Of a DNA stretch of 53,070 nt, positions 39,854 to 48,545 are shown piece after piece (the first letter of the stretch is position 1; each line of letters starts with the position of its first letter). Position numbers and translations under genes: made by a program. Where the stretch lies: positions 1 through 53,070 of the forward strand of contig DATAUF010000132.1 in the NCBI GenBank assembly GCA_036268405.1, written 5' to 3'. The notes beneath the pieces are model-generated. The model made no database searches. It was not told the origin of the DNA and worked only from the letters and a program-made list of their open reading frames with translations. The DNA comes from DASZTV01 sp036268405 (lineage in GTDB: Bacteria; Actinomycetota; Actinomycetes; JAFAQI01).

Positions 39854-40534
39854 TCAGCGGATTACGCCCGCGCGCATGGCCATGGCGACCATTTCCGCAC
39901 GGTCGCCGGTTCCCAGCTTGCGGGCAATCCGAGCGAGGTGGCTCTTGACGGTGAGCGCGGACAGGCCGAGCGACTCACCGATCTCCTTGTTGGAGCGGCC
40001 GTCGGCGACAAGCTGAAGAACCTCGACCTCGCGGCCGGACAGCTCGGCGACACCGTCTTGCTGGGGACCACCGCGCAGCCCCGCGGCGAGTAGCGAGGCG
40101 ACCGACGGGTCGGCGTACACGCCCCCGTCGAGCACTCGGCGGACCCCATCGGCGACGACGAGCGGTGACGCCGACTTCAGCAGGTAGCCCTGGGCGCCAG
40201 CGACAAAGGCCGCGCGCACCGAGTACGGGTCGTCAGCGGCAGAAAGAACGACGAGCCGCGGCCAGCCTGCGGCGCGCAGGTCGGCGAGCAGATCGAGTCC
40301 CGAGCCGTCGGGCAGGCCTACGTCGAGGACACAGAGGTCGCGGATGCCTCCCGCATGCGCCCGCGCGCGTGCCTCGGCGACGCTGGCGGCCTCGACGACG
40401 TCACGAGCGCCCATCGCGGTCAGTCGAGCGACCATTGACTCGCGGACGAGCGGATGGTCGTCGACCACCATCGCGGTGAAGCCGGCGACCGGATCCGGCG
40501 CAGGCGCGGGGGTGCGCTCGACGACTGCGGACAC
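39854..40534 (-). CDS. NarL/LuxR-type response regulator
   Basis: A 226-residue protein. The receiver domain has the acidic pair in MVVDDHPLVRESM, phosphoacceptor D71 in CVLDVGLPDGSGLDLL, and the conserved Lys in YLLKSASPLV. The C-terminal LuxR helix-turn-helix is LSGREVEVLQLVADGRSNKE to LTVKSHLARIARKL. GAGGAGG lies 8 nt before GTG 40534. It is divergent from a membrane GAF-like gene and a histidine kinase gene of the matching HisKA_3 class, its likely partner. Confidence 0.93.
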   Translation of the reverse strand: MSAVVERTPAPAPDPVAGFTAMVVDDHPLVRESMVARLTAMGARDVVEAASVAEARARAHAGGIRDLCVLDVGLPDGSGLDLLADLRAAGWPRLVVLSAADDPYSVRAAFVAGAQGYLLKSASPLVVADGVRRVLDGGVYADPSVASLLAAGLRGGPQQDGVAELSGREVEVLQLVADGRSNKEIGESLGLSALTVKSHLARIARKLGTGDRAEMVAMAMRAGVIR

Positions 40535-40735
40535 CGGTACCCCTCCTCGCTCGGCTTTTCGGCTGCTGGGAGGTTTGTCGGCGCGTGGTAGCGGCTCCTG
40601 TAGCCCATCAGGCCCAGCGGTTGCTCCATACGGTGGAGGGGCTCACGCGCGAGCGGCCGACTGCGCCGAATGGGGGATTGAGGCGCCCAATGCCGAAGTT
40701 CCGGGGCTCGTCAGCCGAGAATCTGCGGTAAGGCG
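40535..40735. other. Divergent intergenic region between response regulator and sensor genes
   Basis: About 200 bases with no supported gene. It carries the response regulator ribosome binding site at its left end and AAGGCG just before GTG 40736 at its right end. This is where an autoregulatory site would be expected; I saw no clear dyad. Confidence 0.3.
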
Positions 40736-42226
40736 GTGACTGGCCGCAAAGTTGGGGGAGGCGCGCGTGGCGGTTCGCCGGGCTTGCGCAGCGGCGGCAA
40801 CCGCGTGAGTCTCATTCCTCCTGCGGCGCGGATGCGCATCTTCGCGGTCTTCGCCGCGGGCGTTGCCGTCGTCTCGGGCGTGTTCACCGGGTGGGGCTCG
40901 CCGGTCGACTACTCGATCCCAGCGCTGGCGGTCTCGGTGTTCGCCGCCGAGCTCGCCGTGGTTCATCTGTCGTTCGGCAAGCAGCGCTGGACCTTCAGCG
41001 TGACCGAGGCCGCGATCGCCGCGGCCTACGTCTACTCACCGCGAGCGTGGACGGTTCTTGCGACGGCTGCAGGTGTCTTCCTTGCACAAGTCGTGCGGCG
41101 CCAGGACCCGCTGAGGTTGTCCTACACGGTCATGCGGTTCGCGGCGGCCACGGGTCTCGGAGCGCAGTTCGCGCACTCGGTGGGCGGCGGCATCTGGGCC
41201 GCTGTCGGCGGCATGGCGGTCTTCTGGTTCGCCAACAACGCACTTCGTGTCATTGCTGTCGCCACGCTGAGCGGGCGGCGGCTCGGTCCCCTCGTCTGGA
41301 GCAGCGCTCCGTTCGCCGCGCTTCATTCCATCGGTGCGGTCGGACTGGGGATCCTTGGCGCGTGGCTCGCGTCGAACGCCCCGCTCGGCCTGTTCGCGCT
41401 GGGTGTGCCCCTCGTCCTGCTGTGGATCTCCTACGACGAGCAGGAGACGCGTGCCGCGGAGACGGCGTTGTTCGCCGAGCTCGCGCGGCTGCAGGAGCTC
41501 GCAAGCAGTCGCTCGGTCGACGGTTCGGCGCAGGTGGTGCTCACGGCTGCAAGCCGCATGTTCGACAGTCCCGAGGTCGAGATGCTCCTGCTCGCGCAAG
41601 AGGGCCCGGTGCACTACTCGGGCGATGCCGCCGGTGTCAGCCGGCGCCGGGTCGATCCGGACGCACTCGACGAGCCCTGGGTGCTCAGGGCGCTCGCTGA
41701 GTGCGGCACGTTGACCGGGATCGAGGACGACGCCCCCTGGTGTGTGGTCGTTCTCGGCGCTCGGGAGAGCCCGCTCGCAGCGATCCGTGTGCGGAGGGCT
41801 GCCGGCAAGCCGACGTTCGGCCGACGTGAGGTGTTGCTTGCCGGAGTCCTTGCCGAGCAGGCCGAGTCGTGGCTGTCACTCGCGGACCTGAAGGAATCGC
41901 GCGACGGCGCGCTCGCGGCTGTTGCGGCGGCGGAAGACATCACTCGCGAGCTCGGCGAGCTCGGCGCCCAGACCGAGCCGTCGTTGCAGGTGCTCCGCGA
42001 CTCAGCGAACCGGCTTGCCCGGCTCGCCTCGACGAGTGGCGCCGCGCCGGTTGGCGACATCGTCGATGAGCTGTACGCCGTGGAACGCGCGGTGGCTTCG
42101 CTGCTCGGGGCGATCGCGCTCGCTGGGGAGCCCGACCTCGGCCAGGCGATGACGGACGCCGACATCCAGATGACCGGTGCCAGCCGCTTCGACAACTGGA
42201 CGACCACCGGGGTGCTCGCACCATGA
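40736..42226 (+). CDS. Multi-pass membrane protein with cytosolic GAF-like domain
   Basis: A protein of up to 496 residues. Residues 30-235 form about six membrane segments (IFAVFAAGVAVVSGVF, ALAVSVFAAELAVVHL, AAVGGMAVFWFANNALRVI and others). The segment YDEQETRAAETALFAELARL leads into a GAF-like sensor domain (about residues 245-390), then a helical region rich in Ala and Leu (residues 395-470). No kinase catalytic motifs are present. It is coupled by ATGA to the histidine kinase gene, so it probably supplies sensing to that kinase. Start may be GTG 40736 or GTG 40805. Confidence 0.75.
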   Translation: MTGRKVGGGARGGSPGLRSGGNRVSLIPPAARMRIFAVFAAGVAVVSGVFTGWGSPVDYSIPALAVSVFAAELAVVHLSFGKQRWTFSVTEAAIAAAYVYSPRAWTVLATAAGVFLAQVVRRQDPLRLSYTVMRFAAATGLGAQFAHSVGGGIWAAVGGMAVFWFANNALRVIAVATLSGRRLGPLVWSSAPFAALHSIGAVGLGILGAWLASNAPLGLFALGVPLVLLWISYDEQETRAAETALFAELARLQELASSRSVDGSAQVVLTAASRMFDSPEVEMLLLAQEGPVHYSGDAAGVSRRRVDPDALDEPWVLRALAECGTLTGIEDDAPWCVVVLGARESPLAAIRVRRAAGKPTFGRREVLLAGVLAEQAESWLSLADLKESRDGALAAVAAAEDITRELGELGAQTEPSLQVLRDSANRLARLASTSGAAPVGDIVDELYAVERAVASLLGAIALAGEPDLGQAMTDADIQMTGASRFDNWTTTGVLAP

Positions 42227-43239
42227 AGTGGACGCGGGGTAGCGGCGCACCGCTGGCGTTGCTCGTCTTCGCGCTCACCTTGGGCGCGTGCGGCGGGGTC
42301 CTGACGGTCTCCGTCGAGATCCTCAAGGGCACTGGTCACGTATCCGGCCCGTTGTGGGAGGTGGTCCTCGCCGGCTGCCCGGCAGCGGTCGCGATCGCGG
42401 TGATCGCGGCGATCGCTGAGTTCCAGATCTCGCGGGCGGTACGCCGGATGCAGGCACGGGCAAGCGCCGTCGACGCGATGCACCGCCGGGTCAACATGGC
42501 GGACGAGGTCGCCGAGCGGCATCGCCAGGCAGCGGAGACCGCCAGCGCGGGCATGTACGAGCTGCTGTCGGGACTTGTCGGCGCGGAGGAGGCGGCCCGA
42601 GGTCAGCTCGCGGCCGAGCTTCACGACACGGTGGCGCAGTCGCTCACCATGGCGCGGGTCCTGCTCGATGACCGCCGCAATCCCGGCAGTGTCGGTCGCG
42701 CCGTCGAGATGGTCGGCGAGGCCGAGGAGCAGGTGCGTGCCGTCATGGCGCGCACCCGGCCGCCAGCACTTCGCGACGGCGACCTGGCACGTGCGGTGGC
42801 CGCGTTGCGCGACGACCTTCGCAACCGCTACGCGCTCGAGGTCTCGCTGAGCTGGCCGGAGGAGCCTCACCCGCTGCCGCTCGTCAGCGCGATCACGGTT
42901 TACCGCTTCTTCCAGGAGGGGCTGCTCAACGTCGTGAAGCACGCGGACGTGGATGCGGCGCGCGCCGAGCTGCACGTCGACGACAACTGGGTGACCGCGG
43001 TCGTCGCCGATCAGGGTCTGGGGTTCGCCCCTGACGCTGTGACGTCGGAGGGCGGCCGCCACATCGGGCTCGGGTTGCTGCGGGAGCGGGCGCGGCTCGT
43101 CGGCGGCGCGCTGGAGGTCACGTCCTGGCGCGGTGCGGGCACGACGCTGGCGCTGCGTCTTCCGCGGCTGTCTGCGGCGACTGGCGTCGCGCTGGCAACT
43201 CCGGTCGGCTCGACGGTGCCCGACGAGCAGGTCAGCTAG
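42223..43239 (+). CDS. Sensor histidine kinase (HisKA_3 class)
   Basis: A 338-residue kinase with two membrane helices (residues 9-32 and 46-66), a coiled region, the HisKA_3 phosphoacceptor His134 in AAELHDTVAQSL, and an HATPase domain with N-box FFQEGLLNVVKHADVD, ADQGLGFAP and GLGLLRERARLVGG. NarL-type regulators such as the one encoded divergently at 39854 are the usual partners. Short extracytoplasmic loop suggests sensing through the adjacent membrane GAF-like protein rather than alone (inference). The end shares CTAG with the DUF3000 gene. Confidence 0.92.
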   Translation: MKWTRGSGAPLALLVFALTLGACGGVLTVSVEILKGTGHVSGPLWEVVLAGCPAAVAIAVIAAIAEFQISRAVRRMQARASAVDAMHRRVNMADEVAERHRQAAETASAGMYELLSGLVGAEEAARGQLAAELHDTVAQSLTMARVLLDDRRNPGSVGRAVEMVGEAEEQVRAVMARTRPPALRDGDLARAVAALRDDLRNRYALEVSLSWPEEPHPLPLVSAITVYRFFQEGLLNVVKHADVDAARAELHVDDNWVTAVVADQGLGFAPDAVTSEGGRHIGLGLLRERARLVGGALEVTSWRGAGTTLALRLPRLSAATGVALATPVGSTVPDEQVS

Positions 43240-43826
43240 CGCTTGGCGTGCTTCGCACGACGCCGCGGCAGCGCCACAACCCCTGGCGGCATCGGCGGCA
43301 GCCCAGCTGCCACGCACAGCACCTCACCGAACGCCCTCAGATGCGGCGCGAGCTCACCTTGCGGTGACCATGAGGCCCGAAGCTCGACATCGCAGTCGAC
43401 CGGGTGTTCGCTGATCGAGCCGAACCGCTCCGACGTCGTACGCGTCACCGTGCCGCTTTCGGCGGCGTACTCGGCACCGGCACCTTCGAGCGCCTCCATG
43501 AGCCAGGCCCAGCCGACCTCGAGGAGCATCGGGTCATTCGCCATGTCCGCCTCGACGCCCGCTTGGACGTACGCCACGCAGCGGGTGTCGCCGGCCCAGA
43601 CCTCCTGGCCGTCCGGGTCGTGCAGCAGGACGAGCCGGCCTTCGGCGAGCTCGTCACCGCCCGAGACGACAGAGGCGTGCAGCGCGATGGCGTGGGGCGC
43701 GAGCCGAGGTGGCGCGGGGAGCTCGTGGACGACGAGCTCGGGGCGGAGCTCAACCGCCGACAGGCCGGCAAGCGCTGCACGAAACGCGGCGGGCAGGTCG
43801 GCCGGCGTGGACAGCTCCACCGACAC
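43236..43826 (-). CDS. DUF3000 family protein
   Basis: A 196-residue protein beginning at GTG (VSVELSTPADLPAAFRAAL). Family parts: VHELPAPPRLAPHAIALHAS, GRLVLLHDPDGQEVWAGDTR, LEVGWAWLMEALEGAGAEY and a final basic stretch. Function unknown; the family is actinobacterial and often sits beside hemE. GTG 43826 was chosen because TACAGT ends 6 nt upstream; the frame is open further but the upstream residues lack family likeness. Confidence 0.92.
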   Translation of the reverse strand: MSVELSTPADLPAAFRAALAGLSAVELRPELVVHELPAPPRLAPHAIALHASVVSGGDELAEGRLVLLHDPDGQEVWAGDTRCVAYVQAGVEADMANDPMLLEVGWAWLMEALEGAGAEYAAESGTVTRTTSERFGSISEHPVDCDVELRASWSPQGELAPHLRAFGEVLCVAAGLPPMPPGVVALPRRRAKHAKR

Positions 43827-43832
43827 GCGCTC

Positions 43833-43838
43833 ACTGTA
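43833..43838 (-). promoter_or_regulatory. -10 element for leaderless DUF3000 transcript
   Basis: On the minus strand TACAGT ends 6 nt before GTG 43826 and decides that start among several in-frame GTG codons. Confidence 0.5.
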
Positions 43839-43883
43839 AGTGCGCCCGTCGTGCACGATGGCCGCGACGCGCCCGGCGCTACA

Positions 43884-43889
43884 TAGGCT
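43884..43889 (+). promoter_or_regulatory. -10 element for EamA-type transporter gene
   Basis: TAGGCT ends 7 nt before ATG 43897. With the divergent element at 43833 it forms back-to-back leaderless promoters. Confidence 0.5.
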
Positions 43890-43896
43890 GCCCCGG

Positions 43897-44733
43897 ATGG
43901 CGATCTTCCTGGCGCTCCTGTCGAGCGGGTTGTGGGGGACGTCGGACTTCTGTGGCGGGACGCTGACCCGCCGGCTGCCGGCCCTCACGGTCACCGCGGC
44001 GAGCGAGCTGGTCGGTCTCTCCGGTGTGGTGGTCGTGGCGATTGCCACCGGATCGTTCGGGGCGCCTACCGGCTACATCGGGTGGGGGCTGGTCGGAGCC
44101 ATCGCGGGATCGATCGGAATAGTGGCCTTCTACCAAGCGCTCGCCACGGGGACCATGGGCGTGGTCGCGCCGATCGCCTCGCTCGGCGTGTCGATTCCCC
44201 TGCTCGTCGGGCTGCTTCAAGGCGACCGGCCCAGCGTCGCTCAGGACGCCGGGATCGCGATCGCGATCATCGGCGTGGTGCTGGCCGGCGGCCCTGAAGT
44301 GCAGCGCGGTGGTGGAGATCGTGCCGCGCTGCGACCCCTCCTGCTGGCGGTCGTCGCGGCGGTCGGCTTCGGCGTCGTCTTCGTGGCGCTCGACCACGGC
44401 GCGCGATCGAGCACCGTGATGACCCTGCTCGTGATGCGATCGGCTGCGGTCATCCTCATGGTGGCGGTTGCCGCGGGCACGTCGACCTCGCTGCGAGTCG
44501 GTCGGGTCGACGTTCCGATGCTCGTGATCGTGGGTCTGTTCGACGTGGGTGCGAACGCGACGTTCGCCTACGCCACCCGCCATGGGCTGCTCTCCGTCGT
44601 TTCGGTTCTCTCGTCGCTCTACCCCGCGGTCACCGTGGTGCTGGCGCGAGCGGTGCACGCGGAGCGGCTGGCCCGACTGCAGCTGTTCGGGGTGATCGGA
44701 GCCATGGGCGGCGTCGCGCTGATCGCGTCGTGA
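43897..44733 (+). CDS. EamA/DMT-family transporter
   Basis: A 278-residue protein with ten predicted membrane helices in two EamA halves. The first half begins MAIFLALLSSGLWGTSDF and includes GSIGIVAFYQALATGTMGVV and SLGVSIPLLVGLLQGDRP; the second half has VGLFDVGANATFAYATRHG and SVLSSLYPAVTVVLARAVHA, the usual conserved end. Family members export amino acids or other metabolites. It lies 12 nt upstream of hemE and may be cotranscribed, though a separate -10-like element precedes hemE. Confidence 0.92.
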   Translation: MAIFLALLSSGLWGTSDFCGGTLTRRLPALTVTAASELVGLSGVVVVAIATGSFGAPTGYIGWGLVGAIAGSIGIVAFYQALATGTMGVVAPIASLGVSIPLLVGLLQGDRPSVAQDAGIAIAIIGVVLAGGPEVQRGGGDRAALRPLLLAVVAAVGFGVVFVALDHGARSSTVMTLLVMRSAAVILMVAVAAGTSTSLRVGRVDVPMLVIVGLFDVGANATFAYATRHGLLSVVSVLSSLYPAVTVVLARAVHAERLARLQLFGVIGAMGGVALIAS

Positions 44734-44739
44734 AACGAT
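44734..44739 (+). promoter_or_regulatory. -10-like element for hemE
   Basis: AACGAT ends 6 nt before GTG 44746. It is a weaker match than TANNNT but keeps the spacing. Confidence 0.3.
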
Positions 44740-44745
44740 CGAGGC

Positions 44746-45777
44746 GTGCCCGGCCTCGCTGACAGTGCCTTTCTGAAGGCCTGCCGTGGCGAGCCGGGGC
44801 CGCACACGCCTGTGTGGTTCATGCGGCAGGCGGGACGCGCCCTGCCGGAGTACCACAAGGTTCGTGAGGGCGTCGGCATGCTCGAGTCCTGCCTTCGCCC
44901 TGACCTGGTCGTCGAGATCACGATGCAGCCGGTACGCCGATACGGCGTGGATGCGGCGATCCTCTTCAGCGACATCGTGCTGCCGCTGAAAGCCGCCGGG
45001 ATCGACCTCGACATCGTTGCCGGAGTCGGGCCCGTGGTGGCGGATCCGGTTCGGGACGCGGCGGCGGTGAAGGCATTGCCAGAGCTCGAGGCCGGTCAGG
45101 TCGATGCGGTCGCCCAGGCCGTCCGCGCGCTCGTCGGCGAGCTCGGTGACACCCCGCTGATCGGCTTCTCGGGCGCTCCGTTCACGCTCGCGTCGTACCT
45201 CGTCGAAGGGGGACCGAGCCGCGACCACGCGCGAACCAAGGCGCTGATGTACGGCGACGAGGACACGTGGCATGCGCTCGCCGGAAAGCTCGCCGACATG
45301 GCTGCGGCGTACCTGCGAGTGCAGATCGATGCCGGCGTGAGCGCGGTGCAGCTGTTCGACTCGTGGGCGGGGTCGGTGTCCGCTGCCGACTACGAACGCT
45401 ATGTCCTGCCGCACAGCCGGAAGGTTCTCGCTGCGGCCGCTGGTGTGCCACGGATCCACTTCGGCGTCGACACCGGCGAGCTGCTCGGTCTGATGGCGGC
45501 GGCCGGCGCCGACGTCGTGGGTGTGGACTGGCGGGTGCCGCTCGACCAGGCCGCAAGGCGCGTCGGCCCGGGCGTCGCGTTGCAGGGCAACCTGGATCCG
45601 GCGACGGTGTTCGCGCCGTGGCCCGCGGTGTCCCAGCGAGTGCGTGATGTGCTCAGCGCAGGTCGTCATGCGCACGGTCACGTTTTCAACCTCGGCCACG
45701 GCGTGCTGCCGGACACCGATCCGGACGTGCTGGCGCGCATCGTCGAGCTCGTCCATCACGAGACCGCCCGACCTTGA
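44746..45777 (+). CDS. hemE: Uroporphyrinogen decarboxylase
   Basis: A 343-residue enzyme converting uroporphyrinogen III to coproporphyrinogen III. Motifs: TPVWFMRQAGRALPEY (substrate-binding Arg pair), AAILFSDIVLPLKA with the conserved Asp, FSGAPFTLASYLVEGG, FDSWAGSVSAADYERYVLP, VDWRVPLDQA, LQGNLDPATVFAP and FNLGHGVLPDTDP. Start GTG. The next gene, cgoX, begins with TTG overlapping its stop (TTGA). Confidence 0.97.
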   Translation: MPGLADSAFLKACRGEPGPHTPVWFMRQAGRALPEYHKVREGVGMLESCLRPDLVVEITMQPVRRYGVDAAILFSDIVLPLKAAGIDLDIVAGVGPVVADPVRDAAAVKALPELEAGQVDAVAQAVRALVGELGDTPLIGFSGAPFTLASYLVEGGPSRDHARTKALMYGDEDTWHALAGKLADMAAAYLRVQIDAGVSAVQLFDSWAGSVSAADYERYVLPHSRKVLAAAAGVPRIHFGVDTGELLGLMAAAGADVVGVDWRVPLDQAARRVGPGVALQGNLDPATVFAPWPAVSQRVRDVLSAGRHAHGHVFNLGHGVLPDTDPDVLARIVELVHHETARP

Positions 45778-47165
45778 AGAAGGTAGTGGTGGTCGGCGGC
45801 GGGATCGCCGGCCTCGCCGCTGCGCATGCGATGTGCCGGGACGGCGTCGCGGTCACTGTGATTGACGCGGGCCGTGACGTCGGCGGCAAGCTCCGCGTCA
45901 CCAACGTCGGTGGCGTCGTGGTGGACGAGGGCGCCGAGGCGTTCCTCGTCCGGCGACCCGAAGCGAGGGACCTGGTTGCGACGTTGGGTCTCGACGGCGA
46001 GCTGGAGTCGCCGCGCACCCTGAAGGCGTCAGTGTGGGCGCGGGATGAGCTGCGGCCGATGCCCGAGCGCACCGTCATGGGCCTGCCGAGTGATGCGGAT
46101 GCACTGCGCGGCGTGCTGTCTGCCCGCCAGGTCGCGAGAGCGCGGCTCGATGAGTGGCTGCCTGGACACCCGCCCGGTGAGGACGTCGCCGTCGGGGTCT
46201 GGGCGCGGCGCCGGCTCGGTGCCGCGGTGGTGGATCTGCTGCTCGATCCGCTGCTCGGCGGGGTCTACGCCGGTAGAGCCGACGAGCTTTCGCTTGCCGC
46301 AACGCTGCCGCAGCTCCCGCGCGACGAACGCTCGGCGATGCGCGCCGCGCGCAAGGCGGTCGATGCGGCGCCACCGTCGGACGCGCCCGTCTTCGCCACG
46401 TTGCGTGGCGGGCTCGGCACGCTTCCGTCGGCGGTGGCCTCGGCGATCGTTCGAGCCGGCGGTGAGATCGTCACCGGCCGCGCGGTGCGTCGACTGGAGC
46501 GCATCGGCTCCGGTTGGCGGGTGGTGCACGGTCCGACGAACGACGAACGCGTGCTCGATGCCGACGCCGTTGTCGTCGCGGTCCCGGCGAGCGCGGCGGG
46601 CCGGCTGCTGTCGACGATCGCGCCGGCTGCGGCGAGTGAGCTGTCGGCAGTCGAGAGCGCGAGCATGGCGATCGTGACGACAGCGTGGCACGCATCGGAT
46701 CTCCCGCCGGCAAAGGTCAACGGAATCAGCGGCTATCTGGTGCCGGCGGCGTACGGGCGTCCGGTCAAGGCGGTGACGCTGTCATCGCAGAAGTGGGCGC
46801 ACCTGTCGGGCGCCGATGGTGTCGTGGTCGCGCGCTGCTCGATCGGACGGCACGGCGAGGTGGCAGATCTGCAGCGCGACGATGCCGACCTGGTGGCCGA
46901 TGCGGTCGCGGAGCTGACGAGCTACGCGGGCTTCGGGGGGACGCCGGTCGACGCGCGCGTCAGCCGGTGGGGTGGCGCCTTGCCGCAGTACGCCGTCGGG
47001 CATCGCGAGCGGGTCGCCCGGATCCGGGCGGCGGTCGACGTCGTACCGGGACTGGCGATTTGTGGCGCGGCGTACGACGGGGTGGGGGTGCCCGCCTGTA
47101 TCGGTACCGGCGTTCGGGCCGCGTCGCGGGTTGCGGCGTACCTCACGAGCCTCGAATCGCGGTGA
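45774..47165 (+). CDS. cgoX: Coproporphyrinogen III oxidase (HemY/CgoX type)
   Basis: A 463-residue flavoprotein: Rossmann motif VVVVGGGIAGLAAAHAM, VIDAGRDVGGKLRV, DEGAEAFLVRRPE, LLDPLLGGVYAGRADELSL and a C-terminal FAD motif GLAICGAAYDGVGVPACIGTG. Older annotations call this hemG/hemY; in actinobacteria with ChdC it oxidises coproporphyrinogen III to coproporphyrin III. TTG start overlaps the hemE stop. The 3' end overlaps a minus-strand lipoprotein gene by 23 nt. The ferrochelatase of the pathway is not in the window. Confidence 0.94.
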   Translation: MKKVVVVGGGIAGLAAAHAMCRDGVAVTVIDAGRDVGGKLRVTNVGGVVVDEGAEAFLVRRPEARDLVATLGLDGELESPRTLKASVWARDELRPMPERTVMGLPSDADALRGVLSARQVARARLDEWLPGHPPGEDVAVGVWARRRLGAAVVDLLLDPLLGGVYAGRADELSLAATLPQLPRDERSAMRAARKAVDAAPPSDAPVFATLRGGLGTLPSAVASAIVRAGGEIVTGRAVRRLERIGSGWRVVHGPTNDERVLDADAVVVAVPASAAGRLLSTIAPAAASELSAVESASMAIVTTAWHASDLPPAKVNGISGYLVPAAYGRPVKAVTLSSQKWAHLSGADGVVVARCSIGRHGEVADLQRDDADLVADAVAELTSYAGFGGTPVDARVSRWGGALPQYAVGHRERVARIRAAVDVVPGLAICGAAYDGVGVPACIGTGVRAASRVAAYLTSLESR

Positions 47166-48510
47166 TCCCGGAAAGCGTCGGCACGAACACGTGGTTGCCG
47201 TCCACGACCTCGGACGGGAAGTGGGTGAGCGACCCGACCGGTGTGCTGCTCACGACGTTCCCGGTGGCAAGGGAAAGCACCTTCAGGTCGCCGGTGCTCT
47301 TGTCCGCGACGTAGACCCGCTTCCCGGCAACGACAGGCGAGCCGTAGATGCCGGAGGCCGTCCAGCGCCAGCTCAGGGAGTGGCGCCCGACCACCAGCGC
47401 CCGCACGCCGCCGGCACACGGCATGACGGCGATGTCGCCCACGTGCGTGGCGCCGCCGTAGGCCTGGCAGCCGGACGCGGTGGCGATCGCGCTGCCGATG
47501 CCACCGAGGCTCTGGCGCAGCAGATAGACCGTGCCGCGCTTGCCGGCGATCACGATGCGGCCGGCCACCGGCACCGGTGAGGATGAGCCGAGGTCGAGAT
47601 CCTGCATGTTGTCCGCCCGCCACGTTGCCGGGGCGAAGACCGCTACCCGATGCAGCGTTTTGGGAGTGAGCCCGGTGACGGAGTCGCTCTTGTCCCACGT
47701 GCCGGACTCCTGCGCGCCGTTGCCGCTCGCGACGTAGACGTTGCCGTTCTGGCCGAGCACTGGGCCGGCAGGAGACCACATCCCCGCCTCGCGTGGCGTC
47801 GGTACCGCGTAGTGCGTAGTCGCACCGGCGCCGTCGGTCGCTGTCGAGGTGACGTATCCGACGTAGTTGTCGCAGTCGCCGGCCAGTCCGCCGTACGTCG
47901 TGATGATCCGGCCGTCGGTCACCAGCAACGCCGATCGCTCCTGCTCGGCGCTTCGGTTGCGGCTCGGCAGCACGTCGGTCGAACGATGCCATCGGGAGTG
48001 GCCGGTGGCGGCGTTCAGGGCCCAGAGGGTGTGGTGCCCGCCCGAGGTCTCGGCGACCGCGAACACCGAACCGGTCTTCGCGTCGTAGGCCGGCGTTCCG
48101 GTGATGCCCAGTGGGTTGATGTCGCCGCACGGCAGCTGCGCCTGGTTCTGTGGTGTGCCGAGATGGCGGCGCCACAGCTGGTGGCCGTTGCTCGGGTTGA
48201 GGGAGTAGATGGAGTCGTTCTCGGTCGCGACGATCAGATGGCCATGGACCACGAGCGGTTCGCCGTACACCGCTCCGTCGAGGTGTTTCGTCCAGGCCTG
48301 GTGCAGCTGTCCGTGCACGGCGGTGACGGCGGTGCCCGCTCTGCCGTCGGTGCGGTGGTAGCTGGGCCAGTCCGTGAACACCGACTTGGCGCCCACGGTG
48401 CCTGCCGCGTGCGGGTTGATGTCGGGCGCCACGACGCTTCGCACGCTTGCGCCGGAGCAGGCAGCGGTGAACGCGAGGGCGATGGTCGTCAGGGCGGCAA
48501 GACGTCGCAT
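47143..48510 (-). CDS. PQQ-repeat beta-propeller lipoprotein
   Basis: A 455-residue protein with a lipoprotein signal (RRLAALTTIALAFTAACSG, lipobox Cys near residue 18). Several blades of a PQQ/BamB-like propeller are seen: PLVVHGHLIVATENDSIYSL, SGHQLW-type GHQLWRRH, VYVASGNG, GRIVIAGKRGTVYLL and VYVADKSTGDLKVL. It should sit on the outer face of the membrane. It is on the opposite strand between cgoX and chdC, so it separates two heme genes. Role unknown; relatives range from scaffold proteins to dehydrogenase-like propellers. Confidence 0.85.
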   Translation of the reverse strand: MRRLAALTTIALAFTAACSGASVRSVVAPDINPHAAGTVGAKSVFTDWPSYHRTDGRAGTAVTAVHGQLHQAWTKHLDGAVYGEPLVVHGHLIVATENDSIYSLNPSNGHQLWRRHLGTPQNQAQLPCGDINPLGITGTPAYDAKTGSVFAVAETSGGHHTLWALNAATGHSRWHRSTDVLPSRNRSAEQERSALLVTDGRIITTYGGLAGDCDNYVGYVTSTATDGAGATTHYAVPTPREAGMWSPAGPVLGQNGNVYVASGNGAQESGTWDKSDSVTGLTPKTLHRVAVFAPATWRADNMQDLDLGSSSPVPVAGRIVIAGKRGTVYLLRQSLGGIGSAIATASGCQAYGGATHVGDIAVMPCAGGVRALVVGRHSLSWRWTASGIYGSPVVAGKRVYVADKSTGDLKVLSLATGNVVSSTPVGSLTHFPSEVVDGNHVFVPTLSGITAIRGS

Positions 48511-48545
48511 AGAGGCAGTCTTCCCCGTCAGGGGACAATGGACCC

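Noticed and set aside
41614..45759. Two long minus-strand frames over the sensor, transporter and hemE genes
   Set aside because: No domain signatures; overlaid on well-supported plus-strand genes.
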